31,618 nucleotides of DNA from an uncultured Collinsella sp. (GTDB taxonomy: Bacteria > Actinomycetota > Coriobacteriia > Coriobacteriales > Coriobacteriaceae). A program made the translations under genes and the position numbers. Positions 10,395 through 19,104 of this stretch are shown one piece after another (the stretch's first letter is position 1; each line of letters begins with the position of its first letter). The DNA lies in NCBI GenBank assembly GCA_900754525.1, contig CAAEDE010000059.1, positions 1-31,618 on the forward strand, in the 5' to 3' direction. Under the pieces are notes generated by a model. That model was not told the origin of the DNA and did no database searches. It saw only the letters and a list, made by a program, of their open reading frames with translations.

Positions 10395-12530
10395 ATGGGG
10401 CGCAATAACAAGCATAAGCGTGGAGCTCGCAATAAGCGCGGGCCGGTGCGCAGCGAACGCCGTCCGAGCCTGACCGGGCGCGTGCAGCTCCATGAGCACA
10501 GTGCCTACGTTGTAACCGAAAACGGCGACTACAAGGTCATGGGTCGCGGCAAGCGTGAGATCATGGACGGCGATACCGTTGCCGTGAGCATTAAGAACAG
10601 CCCGCACGGCGAGCGTCGCGCCGTGATCGAGGGCGTGGTTGAGCGTGCAGCCATAAGCGTGGTGGGCACGTACCAGACCGCCGGTCCGCTCGGTGTGATC
10701 GAGCCACTCGATTCGCGTCTGAAGGCTGACTTCTTCATTCTGCCTGAGGATACCTCGGCGGATCGTCTGGGCGTTCACCCGGGTGATGCTGTTGTCGCGC
10801 GCATTTTGACCTACCCGACGCGCCTGGAATCGGGTGCTGTGACGATCGAACGCCGCATTGGCGGAGATGACGCGCCCGATTTGGGCGTTCAATATGTGAT
10901 GGCGCGTTACGGCTATACCGATAGCTATCCCGAGGCCGCGCTGGACGAGGCCGAGGGGCTTTCGCTCGATGTGTCCGCGGCGCTTAAGGACCCGCTCCGC
11001 CGCGATCTGCGCGACCGCTTTGTCATCACGATCGACCCGGTCGACGCACGCGACTTTGACGATGCCGTTTCGCTGGAGCGCATGCCCGAGGGTGGCTACA
11101 AGCTGGGTGTGCATATCGCCGACGTTTCACACTATGTGGCTTGGGACGGGCATATCGATCTTGAGGCTCGCCATCGTACGACATCGGTGTATCTGGCCGA
11201 TCGCGTGCTTCCCATGCTGCCCGAACGCCTGTCCTGTGACCTGTGCTCGCTTCGCCCTGACGAGGACCGTCTTGCGTTTACCGTTGACATTGAGCTCGAT
11301 GCACAGGGTCGCGTGCGGCATTACGATCCGTACCCCAGCGTGATTCGCTCGCGTGTGCGTATGGACTATGACGGCGCCGAGGCGCTGCTGGTGCGTGCCG
11401 GCGCGGTTGAGTATTCGGTGCTGGAGGGTGCGGCCGAGGATGTTGCGGCTGCCGAGACCTCGCGCGAGGAAGCGCTTGAGCGCGGTCTTGCGTGCGAGGA
11501 GGCCGCCCGCGGCTACAACGTCGACCTCGGCGATTTCCTTGTCGCCGCTAACGAACTCGCCGAACTCCGCCGTCGTATCCGTCGCGCCCGCGGCTCGGTC
11601 GATTTTGACACGGCCGAGATTCGTGCTCTGTTGGATGAGGACGGAGTGCCCGTGCAGATTGTGGCGCGTGAGCGTTCGTGTGCCACGTCGCTTATCGAGG
11701 AAGCTATGCTGCTCGCCAACGAGTGCGTTGCAGAGTGGCTGGCAGACCGTGATATCGAGGCCTGCTATCGCGTGCATGAGGATCCGAGCCCCGATAGCCT
11801 GCACGGTGCTGCCGTTGCGCTGGCGCAGCTAGGCATCATCGACGATCGCCGTGCTGCCGGTATTGCCCTGGGGAGCCCCGATGAGCTGCAGGCTGCAGTT
11901 GATGCTGCCGCCGGTACGGCCAACGCACCGCTCGTTAACACGCTGCTTCTGCGCAGCATGCAGCGCGCGCTGTACAAGCCGCGCAACGAGGGCCACTTTG
12001 CGCTCGCCGCGCCGTGCTACTGTCACTTTACGAGTCCCATCCGTCGCTACCCCGATCTGGTGGTGCACCGCGTACTCAAGCTGCAGTTGGCCTATGAGCA
12101 GCTGGGCGGCAAGGACGCCTTGGTCCGTACGCCGCGCCTGATCGGCAAGGGGCGCGAGTCACTGCCGCGCATTCTGCCGCAGATCTGCCGCGCATGCAGC
12201 GATGCCGAGCGCGCGGCAGATGCCGCCAGCCATGCGACGCAAAAGATCAAGATTGCCCAGTACTATGAGGACCGTCTGGGCGAGCGCTATGCCGGAACCG
12301 TCTCGTGGGTTAGCAGCATGGGCCTCTTTGTGCGCTTGGACCTAACGCAGGTCGAAGGCTTGGTTTCGATCAAGAGCCTGGGCAACGAGTGGTTCGAGTT
12401 CGACGAGGACGCGCTAGCGCTCACAGGTGCCGACACGGGCACCCGTTACGAGCTGGGGCAGCGCGTGATTATCGAGGTCTCGCGCGTCAATACCACGCGT
12501 GGGCACTTGGACTTTAAGCTTATCCATTAG
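10395..12530 (+). CDS. rnr: Ribonuclease R (RNB-family 3'-5' exoribonuclease)
   Basis: RNase R degrades structured RNA processively from the 3' end and works with SmpB-tmRNA on defective mRNAs. The 711 residues run as follows: a basic N-terminus (MGRNNKHKRGARNKRG), cold-shock/OB domains to about residue 170, the RNB catalytic domain, and a C-terminal S1 domain (about 635-710). The catalytic metal-binding motif IDPVDARDFDDAV supplies Asp214, Asp220, Asp222 and Asp223. HFTSPIRRYPDLVVHR is the second RNB signature. ATG at 10395 follows AGGAGG by 4 bases. The protein is shorter than E. coli RNase R (813) but in the usual Gram-positive range. In many Gram-positive genomes rnr lies directly next to smpB; here smpB is 8.6 kb downstream. 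Confidence 0.95.
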   Translation: MGRNNKHKRGARNKRGPVRSERRPSLTGRVQLHEHSAYVVTENGDYKVMGRGKREIMDGDTVAVSIKNSPHGERRAVIEGVVERAAISVVGTYQTAGPLGVIEPLDSRLKADFFILPEDTSADRLGVHPGDAVVARILTYPTRLESGAVTIERRIGGDDAPDLGVQYVMARYGYTDSYPEAALDEAEGLSLDVSAALKDPLRRDLRDRFVITIDPVDARDFDDAVSLERMPEGGYKLGVHIADVSHYVAWDGHIDLEARHRTTSVYLADRVLPMLPERLSCDLCSLRPDEDRLAFTVDIELDAQGRVRHYDPYPSVIRSRVRMDYDGAEALLVRAGAVEYSVLEGAAEDVAAAETSREEALERGLACEEAARGYNVDLGDFLVAANELAELRRRIRRARGSVDFDTAEIRALLDEDGVPVQIVARERSCATSLIEEAMLLANECVAEWLADRDIEACYRVHEDPSPDSLHGAAVALAQLGIIDDRRAAGIALGSPDELQAAVDAAAGTANAPLVNTLLLRSMQRALYKPRNEGHFALAAPCYCHFTSPIRRYPDLVVHRVLKLQLAYEQLGGKDALVRTPRLIGKGRESLPRILPQICRACSDAERAADAASHATQKIKIAQYYEDRLGERYAGTVSWVSSMGLFVRLDLTQVEGLVSIKSLGNEWFEFDEDALALTGADTGTRYELGQRVIIEVSRVNTTRGHLDFKLIH

Positions 12531-12555
12531 CCAAATCCCGACTGATGGTGGGGGA

Positions 12556-12587
12556 GCGGAGGGCGGCCTTTCGGGACCGCCCTTCGC
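12556..12587 (+). terminator. Hairpin after rnr, probable terminator
   Basis: An 11-bp GC-rich stem (12556-12566 with 12577-12587, one G-T pair) with a 10-base loop. The T run after it is poor (ATTTGAAT). Confidence 0.6.
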
Positions 12588-12651
12588 ATTTGAATCATGG
12601 CTACCTTGCCGTCTGCTCGGCCGCCCGCTTACCTGCTATTTGAGAGGTAAA

Positions 12652-12686
12652 ACCTACCAAAATAAACCTGTCCCTTTTGGCAGGTT
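12652..12686. repeat. Dyad repeat, copy B (CCTACCA ... TGGCAGG)
   Basis: ACCTACCA (12652-12659) and TGGCAGGT (12678-12685) flank AAATAAACCTGTCCCTTT. It matches copy A at 463-498 in arms and centre with a one-base length difference. It ends 21 bases before the recombinase start, so it could be a recombinase site or operator, or simply a dispersed repeat. Confidence 0.6.
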
Positions 12687-12706
12687 TACAAGAAAGCGGG
12701 GATGAG

Positions 12707-13312
12707 ATGGCGACGGTGTACGGTTATGCGCGGGTGAGTTCGCGCGATCAGAATCTGAATCGGCAGCTGGATGCGCTGGGCGCCTATGGCGTGGGCTCGG
12801 CGAATATTTATGCCGACCATGCGAGCGGCAAGGACTTCGATCGACCGCGTTATCGCGAGCTGCTGCACGTCCTGGGAGACGGGGACGTGCTGGTGGTGCT
12901 TTCTATCGACCGACTTGGCCGTAATTACTCCGAGATTCTTGAGGAATGGCGACGCATTACCAAGGAGCTTGGGGTTGCCATTGTGGTGTTGGACATGCCA
13001 TTGCTTGACACGCGCGCTAGGGCCAGCGGCGCGCCGGATGTGACCAACGTCCTGATTGCCGATATTGTGCTGCAACTGCTGAGCTACGTGGCGCAGGTGG
13101 AGCGCGAGAATATCCATCGGCGCCAAGCGGAGGGAATTGCAGCGGCGCGGGCGCGAGGGGTCCGTTTCGGTCGACCTCGCAAGCCGTGCCCTCCTCAGTT
13201 TGAGCTGGTGCGCGATAGCTATGAGGCGGGCGATATTACCCGCAGCCAGGCAGCAAAGTGCCTGGGCGTGTGCGTGGGGACGTTCGATCGCTGGATGCGC
13301 GAGGCGGGGTAG
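12707..13312 (+). CDS. Serine recombinase, resolvase/invertase family
   Basis: A small serine site-specific recombinase of 201 residues. The N-terminal catalytic domain starts VYGYARVSSRDQNLNRQ, where Ser11 (of ARVS) aligns with the nucleophile of the family and Arg9 with its active-site arginine. SIDRLGRNYSE is the second conserved block. The central helix leads to a C-terminal helix-turn-helix (SQAAKCLGVCVGTFDRW). Such enzymes act as transposon resolvases or DNA invertases on short dyad sites. ATG at 12707 follows AGCGGGGATGAG; a TTG start further up would lie inside the dyad repeat and is not favoured. No transposase, partner gene or clear invertible segment flanks it. It stands alone between rnr and a VanZ-like gene. 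Confidence 0.9.
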   Translation: MATVYGYARVSSRDQNLNRQLDALGAYGVGSANIYADHASGKDFDRPRYRELLHVLGDGDVLVVLSIDRLGRNYSEILEEWRRITKELGVAIVVLDMPLLDTRARASGAPDVTNVLIADIVLQLLSYVAQVERENIHRRQAEGIAAARARGVRFGRPRKPCPPQFELVRDSYEAGDITRSQAAKCLGVCVGTFDRWMREAG

Positions 13313-13416
13313 GGGTTTGCGTCGCTTTGTCGCTTCCTGTTGCGATTCAAATTTTGATACGGTGACGATGCCATTTGGGGCTACACTCGCTGATATTCAA
13401 AAAAGGAGGTTGGCCC

Positions 13417-13998
13417 TTGGCGCGCGTAAAACAGATAATCGGATGGACCGCGATCGTTCTGTTCGCTGCAACGCTGGCGGGCATCTGGGTGCTGACGGAG
13501 CAAAATGCGGTGGAGACGTCGTTGCTGAGCGAGTCTACCGCGCGTGTGGTGGAGGGCCAGGCTACGGGCGTTCAGGCTGTCGATGCCACGGGTGAAGCTC
13601 AGGCGGAGAACGGAATGACCGGGGGCACCGATTCGGCTGCCTCGAATGTCCGGTCTGGCCGACTTGCTTCCATTCGCATGTGGGTGGGCACGAACGTCCG
13701 TCGCGTTGCCCATACCGTAGAGTTTTTCTTCGTCGGATTGTTCGCCTCGGTGGTCGTGGTTTGCTTTTCCAGGCGTCCGCGGAGCGTATGCTCCCGTTGC
13801 GTGCCCGTATTGCTCTTTTGCGCCGCCTGCTCCGTTGGCGATCAGGTACATAAGATCTTTGTTCCCGGCAGGCATTTCGACGTTATCGATTTAGGATTCG
13901 ATGCTGCGGGCTATGTCACCGCCATGCTGTTGGTATTGCTGGCGGCGGCGTTGGTGCGCCATGCGACTCGGCCGATCGGCGCCCATGCGAGGCTCTAG
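13417..13998 (+). CDS. VanZ-like family membrane protein
   Basis: A 193-residue membrane protein ending in a VanZ-like domain. A TM helix spans about 8-26. A hydrophilic Ala/Gly/Glu-rich stretch (about 30-85) follows, then RRVAHTVEFFFVGLFAS, another TM segment, and DQVHKIFVPGRHFDVIDLGFDAAG, which is the most family-like part (D-x-x-H-K-x-F-x-P-G-R and D-x-x-x-D). A last TM helix comes near the C-terminus. The VanZ of vancomycin operons gives low-level teicoplanin resistance, but most chromosomal VanZ-like proteins have no known role and no resistance is implied. I place the start at TTG 13417, because a full AAAAGGAGG site ends 7 bases before it. The next upstream in-frame start would put that site inside the gene. 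A terminator follows at 14080. Confidence 0.8.
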   Translation: MARVKQIIGWTAIVLFAATLAGIWVLTEQNAVETSLLSESTARVVEGQATGVQAVDATGEAQAENGMTGGTDSAASNVRSGRLASIRMWVGTNVRRVAHTVEFFFVGLFASVVVVCFSRRPRSVCSRCVPVLLFCAACSVGDQVHKIFVPGRHFDVIDLGFDAAGYVTAMLLVLLAAALVRHATRPIGAHARL

Positions 13999-14079
13999 CC
14001 GGTAACAAACCCGTTTCTGATAATGCGACCTTGTTGAATTATTTTGTGTCGCGCGTATTTCCGAGCGGTCGGATTTGAG

Positions 14080-14106
14080 GGGCGAGCGGTAGAACGCTCG
14101 CCCTTT
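14080..14106 (+). terminator. Terminator after the VanZ-like gene
   Basis: A 9-bp perfect stem (GGGCGAGCG, 14080-14088, with CGCTCGCCC, 14095-14103), a GTAGAA loop and a short T run. Confidence 0.65.
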
Positions 14107-14128
14107 GTGCGCCACGATGCGGCACAAT

Positions 14129-14157
14129 GTACCGCAAAAGCTGTTTGTATCCGGTAC
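14129..14157. promoter_or_regulatory. Possible operator upstream of the murR-like gene
   Basis: GTACCG (14129-14134) and CGGTAC (14152-14157) form a spaced dyad in the 204-base gap before the regulator. RpiR-family proteins usually bind such dyads near their own operon. The repeat is short, so this is only a candidate. Confidence 0.25.
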
Positions 14158-14202
14158 GAATCGTTCGTTGGTCTTTAATTCTTCTCAACGGAGGTGTTTG
14201 AG

Positions 14203-15054
14203 ATGGCAAACGGATTGCTTTTGCGGCTTCGCGAGCGTGAGCTCAGCGCGAGCCCGGCGGAACGCAATGTCATCGCATATGTAAGCGCTCATCCGCACGA
14301 GGTGGTCGGGCTGTCCGTCCGCGGTCTTGCCGATGTCACGTTCTCCGCGCCCTCGAGCATTTTGCGCTTTTGCAAGCGTTTGGGTTTTGCGGGCTACAAG
14401 GAGTTCCAGCGCGAACTGATTGCCGAGCTGGCGCTCTTAGGTGACAAGAAAGACGTAGCCCTCGAGGACATCTCCATGGATGACAGCGTCGAACGTATCG
14501 TGGGGAAGGTGATGAAAAGCAACGTGCGTACGATCGAGGCGACGGCGCGAACGCTCGATTACACCGTCTTGGAGCGATGCGCGGCCCGTCTTAAGCGGGC
14601 ACGCGCGGTCAATCTGTTCGGTATTGGTGCCTCTCGTTTGGTCGCGCACGACCTGGCGCAAAAGCTCATGCGTGTCGACAAAGAGTGCCATCTGTACGAC
14701 GACTGGCATGATCAGCTCTTATGTGCCAAGAACATGCATGAGGGCGATATGGCAATCGCCTTTAGCTACTCGGGCTTGACGCAAGAGGTGCTGGACTGCA
14801 CCGCCGAGGCTCAACGTCACAACTGTCCCGTTGTGGCCGTTACCAAAGTAGATGGATCATCCAAGCTTGCCACCATGGCCGATGCCGTGCTCGGCGTCGC
14901 TGCGAGTGAACCCTTGGTCCGCAGCGGTGCCATGGCTTCGCGTATGGCCCAGCTTATGGTTGTCGATGCCCTGTACGCTGCTTACGTTGCCAGTGACTAC
15001 GAACGGGCGACGCATGTCATTAAGCAAAACTACATCGAGAAACAGGAAAGATGA
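14203..15054 (+). CDS. RpiR/MurR-type transcriptional regulator
   Basis: A 283-residue regulator. An N-terminal RpiR-type helix-turn-helix spans about 1-77 (SVRGLADVTFSAPSSILRFCKRLGFAGYKEFQREL). A SIS sugar-phosphate-binding domain follows at about 120-255 (VNLFGIGASRLVAHDLAQKL; AIAFSYSGLTQEVLDC). By position ahead of murQ, murP and mupG, its ligand is most likely MurNAc-6-phosphate, as for E. coli MurR. That assignment is inference from context. ATG at 14203 follows GGAGG by 8 bases; a GTG at 14194 would overlap the ribosome site. It is the only gene in the window that ends in TGA. murQ starts 10 bases later, so the genes are probably one transcript. Confidence 0.9.
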   Translation: MANGLLLRLRERELSASPAERNVIAYVSAHPHEVVGLSVRGLADVTFSAPSSILRFCKRLGFAGYKEFQRELIAELALLGDKKDVALEDISMDDSVERIVGKVMKSNVRTIEATARTLDYTVLERCAARLKRARAVNLFGIGASRLVAHDLAQKLMRVDKECHLYDDWHDQLLCAKNMHEGDMAIAFSYSGLTQEVLDCTAEAQRHNCPVVAVTKVDGSSKLATMADAVLGVAASEPLVRSGAMASRMAQLMVVDALYAAYVASDYERATHVIKQNYIEKQER

Positions 15055-15064
15055 GGTGAATGAA

Positions 15065-15988
15065 ATGCTCGATTTAACAAAATTCACGACCGAACAGCGT
15101 AATCAAAGGTCAATGGACCTCGATACGATGACATCGCTGCAAATCGTCACGACGATGAACGATGAGGATCTCCGTGCCGTCCAGTCGGTCACGAAAGTGT
15201 TGCCACAGGTTGCCACGGCAATCGACTGGGCTGCCGAGGCGCTTGAGCGCGGCGGTCGCGTCTTTTACATGGGCGCGGGCACTAGTGGTCGTTTGGGCGT
15301 GCTTGACGCTTCGGAGTGCCCGCCTACGTTTGGCGTATCGCCCGATCTGGTCGTCGGGCTCATTGCTGGGGGCGAGACGGCGTTTATCAAGGCTGTCGAA
15401 GGTGCCGAAGACAGCGAGGAGCTTGGCGCGAGCGACCTGCGGGAGCGTGGACTCTCGGACAAGGATCTTGTCGTTGGCCTGGCGGCAAGCGGTCGTACTC
15501 CCTATGTGGTGGGCGGCCTTGTGTACGCCAAGGCAACTGGGTGCAAGACCATTGCAATTGCCTGTAACCAAGGGTCGAAGATCGGGGAGAGCGCAGATCT
15601 TGCCATTGAGCCCGTGCCCGGTCCCGAGGTGCTGACCGGCTCAACGAGACTCAAGGCGGGAACGGTTCAAAAGCTCATTCTCAACATGATTTCGACCGGT
15701 GCCATGGTCAAGATTGGCAAGGTATACCAAAACCTGATGGTCGATGTGCAGCAGACGAACGAGAAGTTGGTGGTGCGCGGCCAGAACATCGTGATGGAGG
15801 CGACCGGCTGCACGCGCGAGCGCGCTGTTCAGGCGCTTGCAGATGCCGGTGGCCACGTAAAAACCGCTATTGTCTCGGTACTGCTGGACTGCGATGCCGA
15901 GCAGGCTGTGGTAGCTCTTGAGCGGGCGCGAGGCCATGTTCGTGCTGCGGTGAGTGGCCATGAGAAGAGCAATGCCGATGCCCAATAG
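15065..15988 (+). CDS. murQ: N-acetylmuramic acid 6-phosphate etherase MurQ
   Basis: MurQ removes the D-lactyl ether from MurNAc-6-phosphate to give GlcNAc-6-phosphate, a cytoplasmic step in peptidoglycan recycling. The 307-residue protein has the SIS fold with GAGTSGRLGVLDASECPPT. Glu84 here and Glu115 (in VEGAED) match the two catalytic glutamates of E. coli MurQ (83 and 114). GLAASGRTPYV and GPEVLTGSTRLKAGT are further family blocks. ATG at 15065 follows GAGGTG; an upstream extension lies wholly inside the regulator gene and is not real. The gene is followed 57 bases later by the MurNAc-type permease. Confidence 0.95.
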   Translation: MLDLTKFTTEQRNQRSMDLDTMTSLQIVTTMNDEDLRAVQSVTKVLPQVATAIDWAAEALERGGRVFYMGAGTSGRLGVLDASECPPTFGVSPDLVVGLIAGGETAFIKAVEGAEDSEELGASDLRERGLSDKDLVVGLAASGRTPYVVGGLVYAKATGCKTIAIACNQGSKIGESADLAIEPVPGPEVLTGSTRLKAGTVQKLILNMISTGAMVKIGKVYQNLMVDVQQTNEKLVVRGQNIVMEATGCTRERAVQALADAGGHVKTAIVSVLLDCDAEQAVVALERARGHVRAAVSGHEKSNADAQ

Positions 15989-16045
15989 GTGCGCGGCGTG
16001 AGCTGATATGACATCCAGACGAGATACCCAATACAAGGAGGACTT

Positions 16046-17476
16046 ATGACGAACAAAGAGCTGGCTCAAAAGCTGCTGGACCTTTTGGGCGGTAAAGACA
16101 ACGTGCTCGCAAACGCGGCGTGCATGACGCGCCTGCGCGTGACCGTCAAAGACACGGGCAACGTCGACACGGAGGGCATTAAGGCACTCGACGGCGTGAT
16201 GGGCCTGGTCGAGGACGACACGATGCAGATCGTGCTGGGTCCGGGCAAGGTGAATAAGGTGCTCGAGGAGTTCTCCAAGCTCACCGGCCTTGCGAAAGGC
16301 GTTGCTGACGAGAGCGTGGTTGACGCTGCGGCCACAAACAAGGCCGCGCAGAAGGCCAAGCACGAGTCCAAGCCGGTTCAGGCCTTCCTCAAGAAGATTT
16401 CCAATGTCTTCGTCGCCCTGCTTCCCGGCATCATTGCGGCTGGCCTCATCAACGGTATCTGCAACGTCATTAACGTCTCGACGGCAGGCGCGCTTGCAGG
16501 CGAGTGGTGGTATCAGGGCATTCGTTCCATGGGCTGGGCCCTGTTTGCCTATCTGCCCATCTTGGTGGGCTATAACGCGGCACGTGAGTTTGGTGGCTCC
16601 GCTGCGCTGGGCGGCATCGCCGGCATGATGTGTATCGCCAACAGTGCCATGCCCCTGCTTGCGCCTGGCGCGGCTGATCCTGCCACTGCCATTCTGCTGC
16701 CGCTCACCAGTGCGCAGTACAACCCCGCAGCGGGCGGCATGATCGCGGCTCTCATCGCTGGCGCATTTTTTGCCTGGATGGAGCGTCAGATTCGCAAGGT
16801 TATGCCCAACGCACTCGACACGTTCTTGTCCCCGCTGCTGGTGCTCATCATCGGCGCCTTTGCTCTGATGCTCGTCATCCAGCCGGTTGGCGCATGGCTG
16901 ACGACTGCCATCTTTAGCGTTTTGACCTTTATCTTCGAGAAGCTGGGCGTCCTGGGCGGCTATATCCTGTCGGCAGGCTTCTTGCCGCTGGTGTCCGTCG
17001 GCCTGCATCAGGCGCTCACGCCGATCCACGCTATGCTCAACGATCCCGACGGCGCTACCAAGGGTATCAATTACCTGCTTCCCATCCTTATGATGGCTGG
17101 CGGCGGCCAGGTCGGTGCCGGTTTGGCGCTGTACTTTAAGACCAAGAACGCCAAGCTCAAGAAGTACGTCGCAGAGTCCATTCCCGTTGGAATCCTGGGT
17201 GTGGGCGAGCCTCTGATGTATGCTGTTACGCTGCCGCTCGTTCGTCCGTTTGTGACGGCCTGCCTGGGTGCCGGATTTGGCGGCGCGCTCGCGGCGCTGC
17301 TTCACATAGGCACGGTTTCTCAGGGCGTTTCCGGTCTGTTTGGCCTGCTGATCGTCGTTCCTGGCCAGCAGCTCGGCTACGTTGCCGCTATGCTGCTTGC
17401 CTATGCCGCCGGCTTTGTCCTGACGTGGTTCTTTGGCGTCGACGAGCAGAAGATCAACGAGTTCTTTGGCGAGTAG
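16046..17476 (+). CDS. murP: PTS system EIIBC component, probably MurNAc-specific
   Basis: A PTS permease that imports and phosphorylates a sugar. The EIIB domain (1-85) carries the phospho-accepting Cys26 in NAACMTRLRV, and after a linker the EIIC domain fills about 115-470 with around ten TM segments. Motifs include FVALLPGIIAAGLINGI, GLHQALTPIHAML and GVGEPLMYAVTLPL. The glucose-superfamily EIIBC layout and its place between murQ and mupG point to MurNAc as substrate, delivering MurNAc-6-phosphate. There is no EIIA domain, so it must borrow an EIIA encoded elsewhere, as E. coli MurP does. ATG follows AAGGAGGA. Alternative substrates such as sucrose or trehalose are made unlikely by the neighbours. 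Confidence 0.87.
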   Translation: MTNKELAQKLLDLLGGKDNVLANAACMTRLRVTVKDTGNVDTEGIKALDGVMGLVEDDTMQIVLGPGKVNKVLEEFSKLTGLAKGVADESVVDAAATNKAAQKAKHESKPVQAFLKKISNVFVALLPGIIAAGLINGICNVINVSTAGALAGEWWYQGIRSMGWALFAYLPILVGYNAAREFGGSAALGGIAGMMCIANSAMPLLAPGAADPATAILLPLTSAQYNPAAGGMIAALIAGAFFAWMERQIRKVMPNALDTFLSPLLVLIIGAFALMLVIQPVGAWLTTAIFSVLTFIFEKLGVLGGYILSAGFLPLVSVGLHQALTPIHAMLNDPDGATKGINYLLPILMMAGGGQVGAGLALYFKTKNAKLKKYVAESIPVGILGVGEPLMYAVTLPLVRPFVTACLGAGFGGALAALLHIGTVSQGVSGLFGLLIVVPGQQLGYVAAMLLAYAAGFVLTWFFGVDEQKINEFFGE

Positions 17477-17543
17477 TTTGATATCGCGAGCCGTGTTGCT
17501 CGGGGTTCGCGGCGCGCGGCAGATTTCTTGATGTTATGGTTGT

Positions 17544-17577
17544 GCCGGCGGGGCTAGCTGCTCCGCCGGCCTTTTTT
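17544..17577 (+). terminator. Terminator between murP and mupG
   Basis: GCCGGCGG (17544-17551) pairs with CCGCCGGC (17563-17570), with extra pairs towards the loop, followed by a six-T run at 17572-17577. It ends directly before the mupG ribosome site AAAGGAG (17578-17584), so mupG would be expressed by read-through or from an own promoter. Confidence 0.8.
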
Positions 17578-17593
17578 AAAGGAGCGTTGAAGC

Positions 17594-18646
17594 GTGAAAA
17601 CGGGTATTTCGATTTATCTTTCCAGCCCTCTGCAGGATATTGAGCGGACGATTGAACATGGTGCCGCGGCGGGTGCGCGCTATGCGTTCACCTCGCTGCA
17701 TATTCCCGAGGATGGGGGAGCGGCGTATGCCGATAAGGTCCGTCATGTGCTGTCGCTGCTTTCCGCCCGCGGCATTGCGCTCATTGCCGATGTGGGGCCT
17801 CGCACGTGCGATTTGCTCGGGCTTGAGCGCATCGAGGACCTGCGCGATCTGGGGTTGGAATACCTTCGTTTGGACTATGGCTTTAGCGCCCAGCGGGTCG
17901 CGGAGCTGTCCGGTGTATTTCACATTGTGGTCAATGCATCGACGGTGAGTTCTGATGAAATCGCATCGTGGCGTGAGGCCGGTGCCGATGTGACTCGTTT
18001 TGCCGCCTGCCACAATTTTTACCCCAAGCCTTATACCGGTTTAGCTCTGGAGGACATTGCTCGGGTGAATCTTCGTCTTGCGGCGCTTGGATTCGAAATC
18101 ATGGCTTTTGTGCCGGGTGATGCTAACGTTCGCGGGCCGGTATTCGAGGGACTGCCGACGGTCGAGGCGCAGCGCGGTCGCGCGTCAAAGGTTGCCCTCA
18201 ATATGCTTGAGCTTGCACATGGCGCCGATTGCGACATTGTGTTGGTCGGCGACCCCGATCTTTCCGATGCGGGCTGGGCGCAGTTTGCTCAAGTTTCCGC
18301 CGGATACGTGGACCTGCAATGCGAGCTTGAGCCCGGTTATGCCTATGTGCGCGGACAGATTCATCACGACCGGCCCGACTCGAGCGTCCTCATCTTTAGG
18401 TCTCAGGAGTCACGTATGACGCTTAAGCCGGATTCCGTGCCGACGGATGCCGGAGCCGGCCTGCCGCGAAAGGCCGGGTCGATCGCTGTGAGCAATAGCG
18501 GATATGGGCGCTACGAAGGCGAGCTTGAGATTGCGCGGGTCGATCTTCCCGGTGACGAGCGCATGAACGTTGCGGGCCATATCACGCCCGAAGCAATGGA
18601 ACTGCTGCCGTTTATCAAGCGCGGATTCGGGGTACGGTTCGTTTAA
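17594..18646 (+). CDS. mupG: 6-phospho-N-acetylmuramidase MupG (DUF871 family)
   Basis: A 350-residue DUF871 protein. S. aureus MupG of this family cleaves MurNAc-6-phosphate from MurNAc-6P-GlcNAc, and its gene is linked to murQ, murP and murR as here. The N-terminal TIM-barrel part starts GISIYLSSPLQDIERTIEHGAAAGARYAFTSLHIPED (the family's early block; given here only to mark residues 4-40). It also has LIADVGPRT and CHNFYPKPYTGL, where the acidic and histidine residues are typical of the family. The C-terminal part (about 255-350) is a small beta domain with SNSGYGRYEGEL. Start GTG at 17594 follows AAAGGAG by 9 bases. Confidence 0.88.
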   Translation: MKTGISIYLSSPLQDIERTIEHGAAAGARYAFTSLHIPEDGGAAYADKVRHVLSLLSARGIALIADVGPRTCDLLGLERIEDLRDLGLEYLRLDYGFSAQRVAELSGVFHIVVNASTVSSDEIASWREAGADVTRFAACHNFYPKPYTGLALEDIARVNLRLAALGFEIMAFVPGDANVRGPVFEGLPTVEAQRGRASKVALNMLELAHGADCDIVLVGDPDLSDAGWAQFAQVSAGYVDLQCELEPGYAYVRGQIHHDRPDSSVLIFRSQESRMTLKPDSVPTDAGAGLPRKAGSIAVSNSGYGRYEGELEIARVDLPGDERMNVAGHITPEAMELLPFIKRGFGVRFV

Positions 18647-18668
18647 CGTGTGACCCGCGGGCTACAAT
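18642..18668 (+). promoter_or_regulatory. Weak candidate promoter for the ArsC/Spx-like gene
   Basis: TACAAT at 18663-18668 is a good -10. TTTAAC at 18642-18647 is a possible -35, at a short 15-base spacing that overlaps the mupG stop. Confidence 0.3.
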
Positions 18669-18738
18669 TGGCCCATCATACGAAGGCGCCTCGTGTGGCG
18701 TGTGCCTGCGTTGGCCAATCTATATTCGGAGGATTCCC

Positions 18739-19098
18739 ATGACCGTACTGTTTGTTGAATACCCCAAGTGCTCGACCTGTAAGAAGGCCAAGGCATGGCT
18801 GGACGAACATGGGGTTGAGTATATCGACCGCGATATCGTTTTGGACAATCCCACGGCTGATGAGCTTGCGACTTGGATTGCTCGTTCGGGGCTTCCGGTG
18901 CGGCGTTTCTTTAATTCGTCGGGCATGAAATATCGAGAGCTGGGCCTGAAGGCGCGTCTGGATGCGGGCATGACGGATCGGGAGTGCTACGAGCTGCTGG
19001 CGACCGACGGCATGCTGGTCAAGCGTCCGCTGCTGGTGGGCGACGACTTTGCGATTCCCGGCTTTAGGGAATCGGCTTGGGCCGAGGCGTTGCTGTAG
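18739..19098 (+). CDS. ArsC/Spx family (YffB-like) thioredoxin-fold protein
   Basis: A 119-residue protein with the ArsC/Spx fold. It starts VLFVEYPKCSTCKKAKAWL, with a Cys11-x-x-Cys14 pair as in Spx and YffB-like members, and continues YIDRDIVLDNPTADEL, RRFFNSSGMKYREL and LLATDGMLVKRPLLVG. Classical ArsC reduces arsenate; Spx binds RNA polymerase under disulfide stress; many members have no known role. There are no ars genes nearby, and the CxxC and the KRPLLV block fit generic ArsC-like reductases, so I leave the role open. ATG follows CGGAGGA. The gene ends only 6 bases before the first hairpin of the 62-nt array. Confidence 0.88.
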   Translation: MTVLFVEYPKCSTCKKAKAWLDEHGVEYIDRDIVLDNPTADELATWIARSGLPVRRFFNSSGMKYRELGLKARLDAGMTDRECYELLATDGMLVKRPLLVGDDFAIPGFRESAWAEALL

Positions 19099-19104
19099 CG
19101 GCTG

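Noticed and set aside
12677..12706. TTG start for the recombinase ten codons upstream
   Set aside because: It lies inside the dyad repeat; ATG at 12707 gives the normal family N-terminus directly before YARVS.
13354..13387. TTGATA and TACACT as promoter of the VanZ-like gene
   Set aside because: The spacing of 22 bases is too long for a normal promoter.
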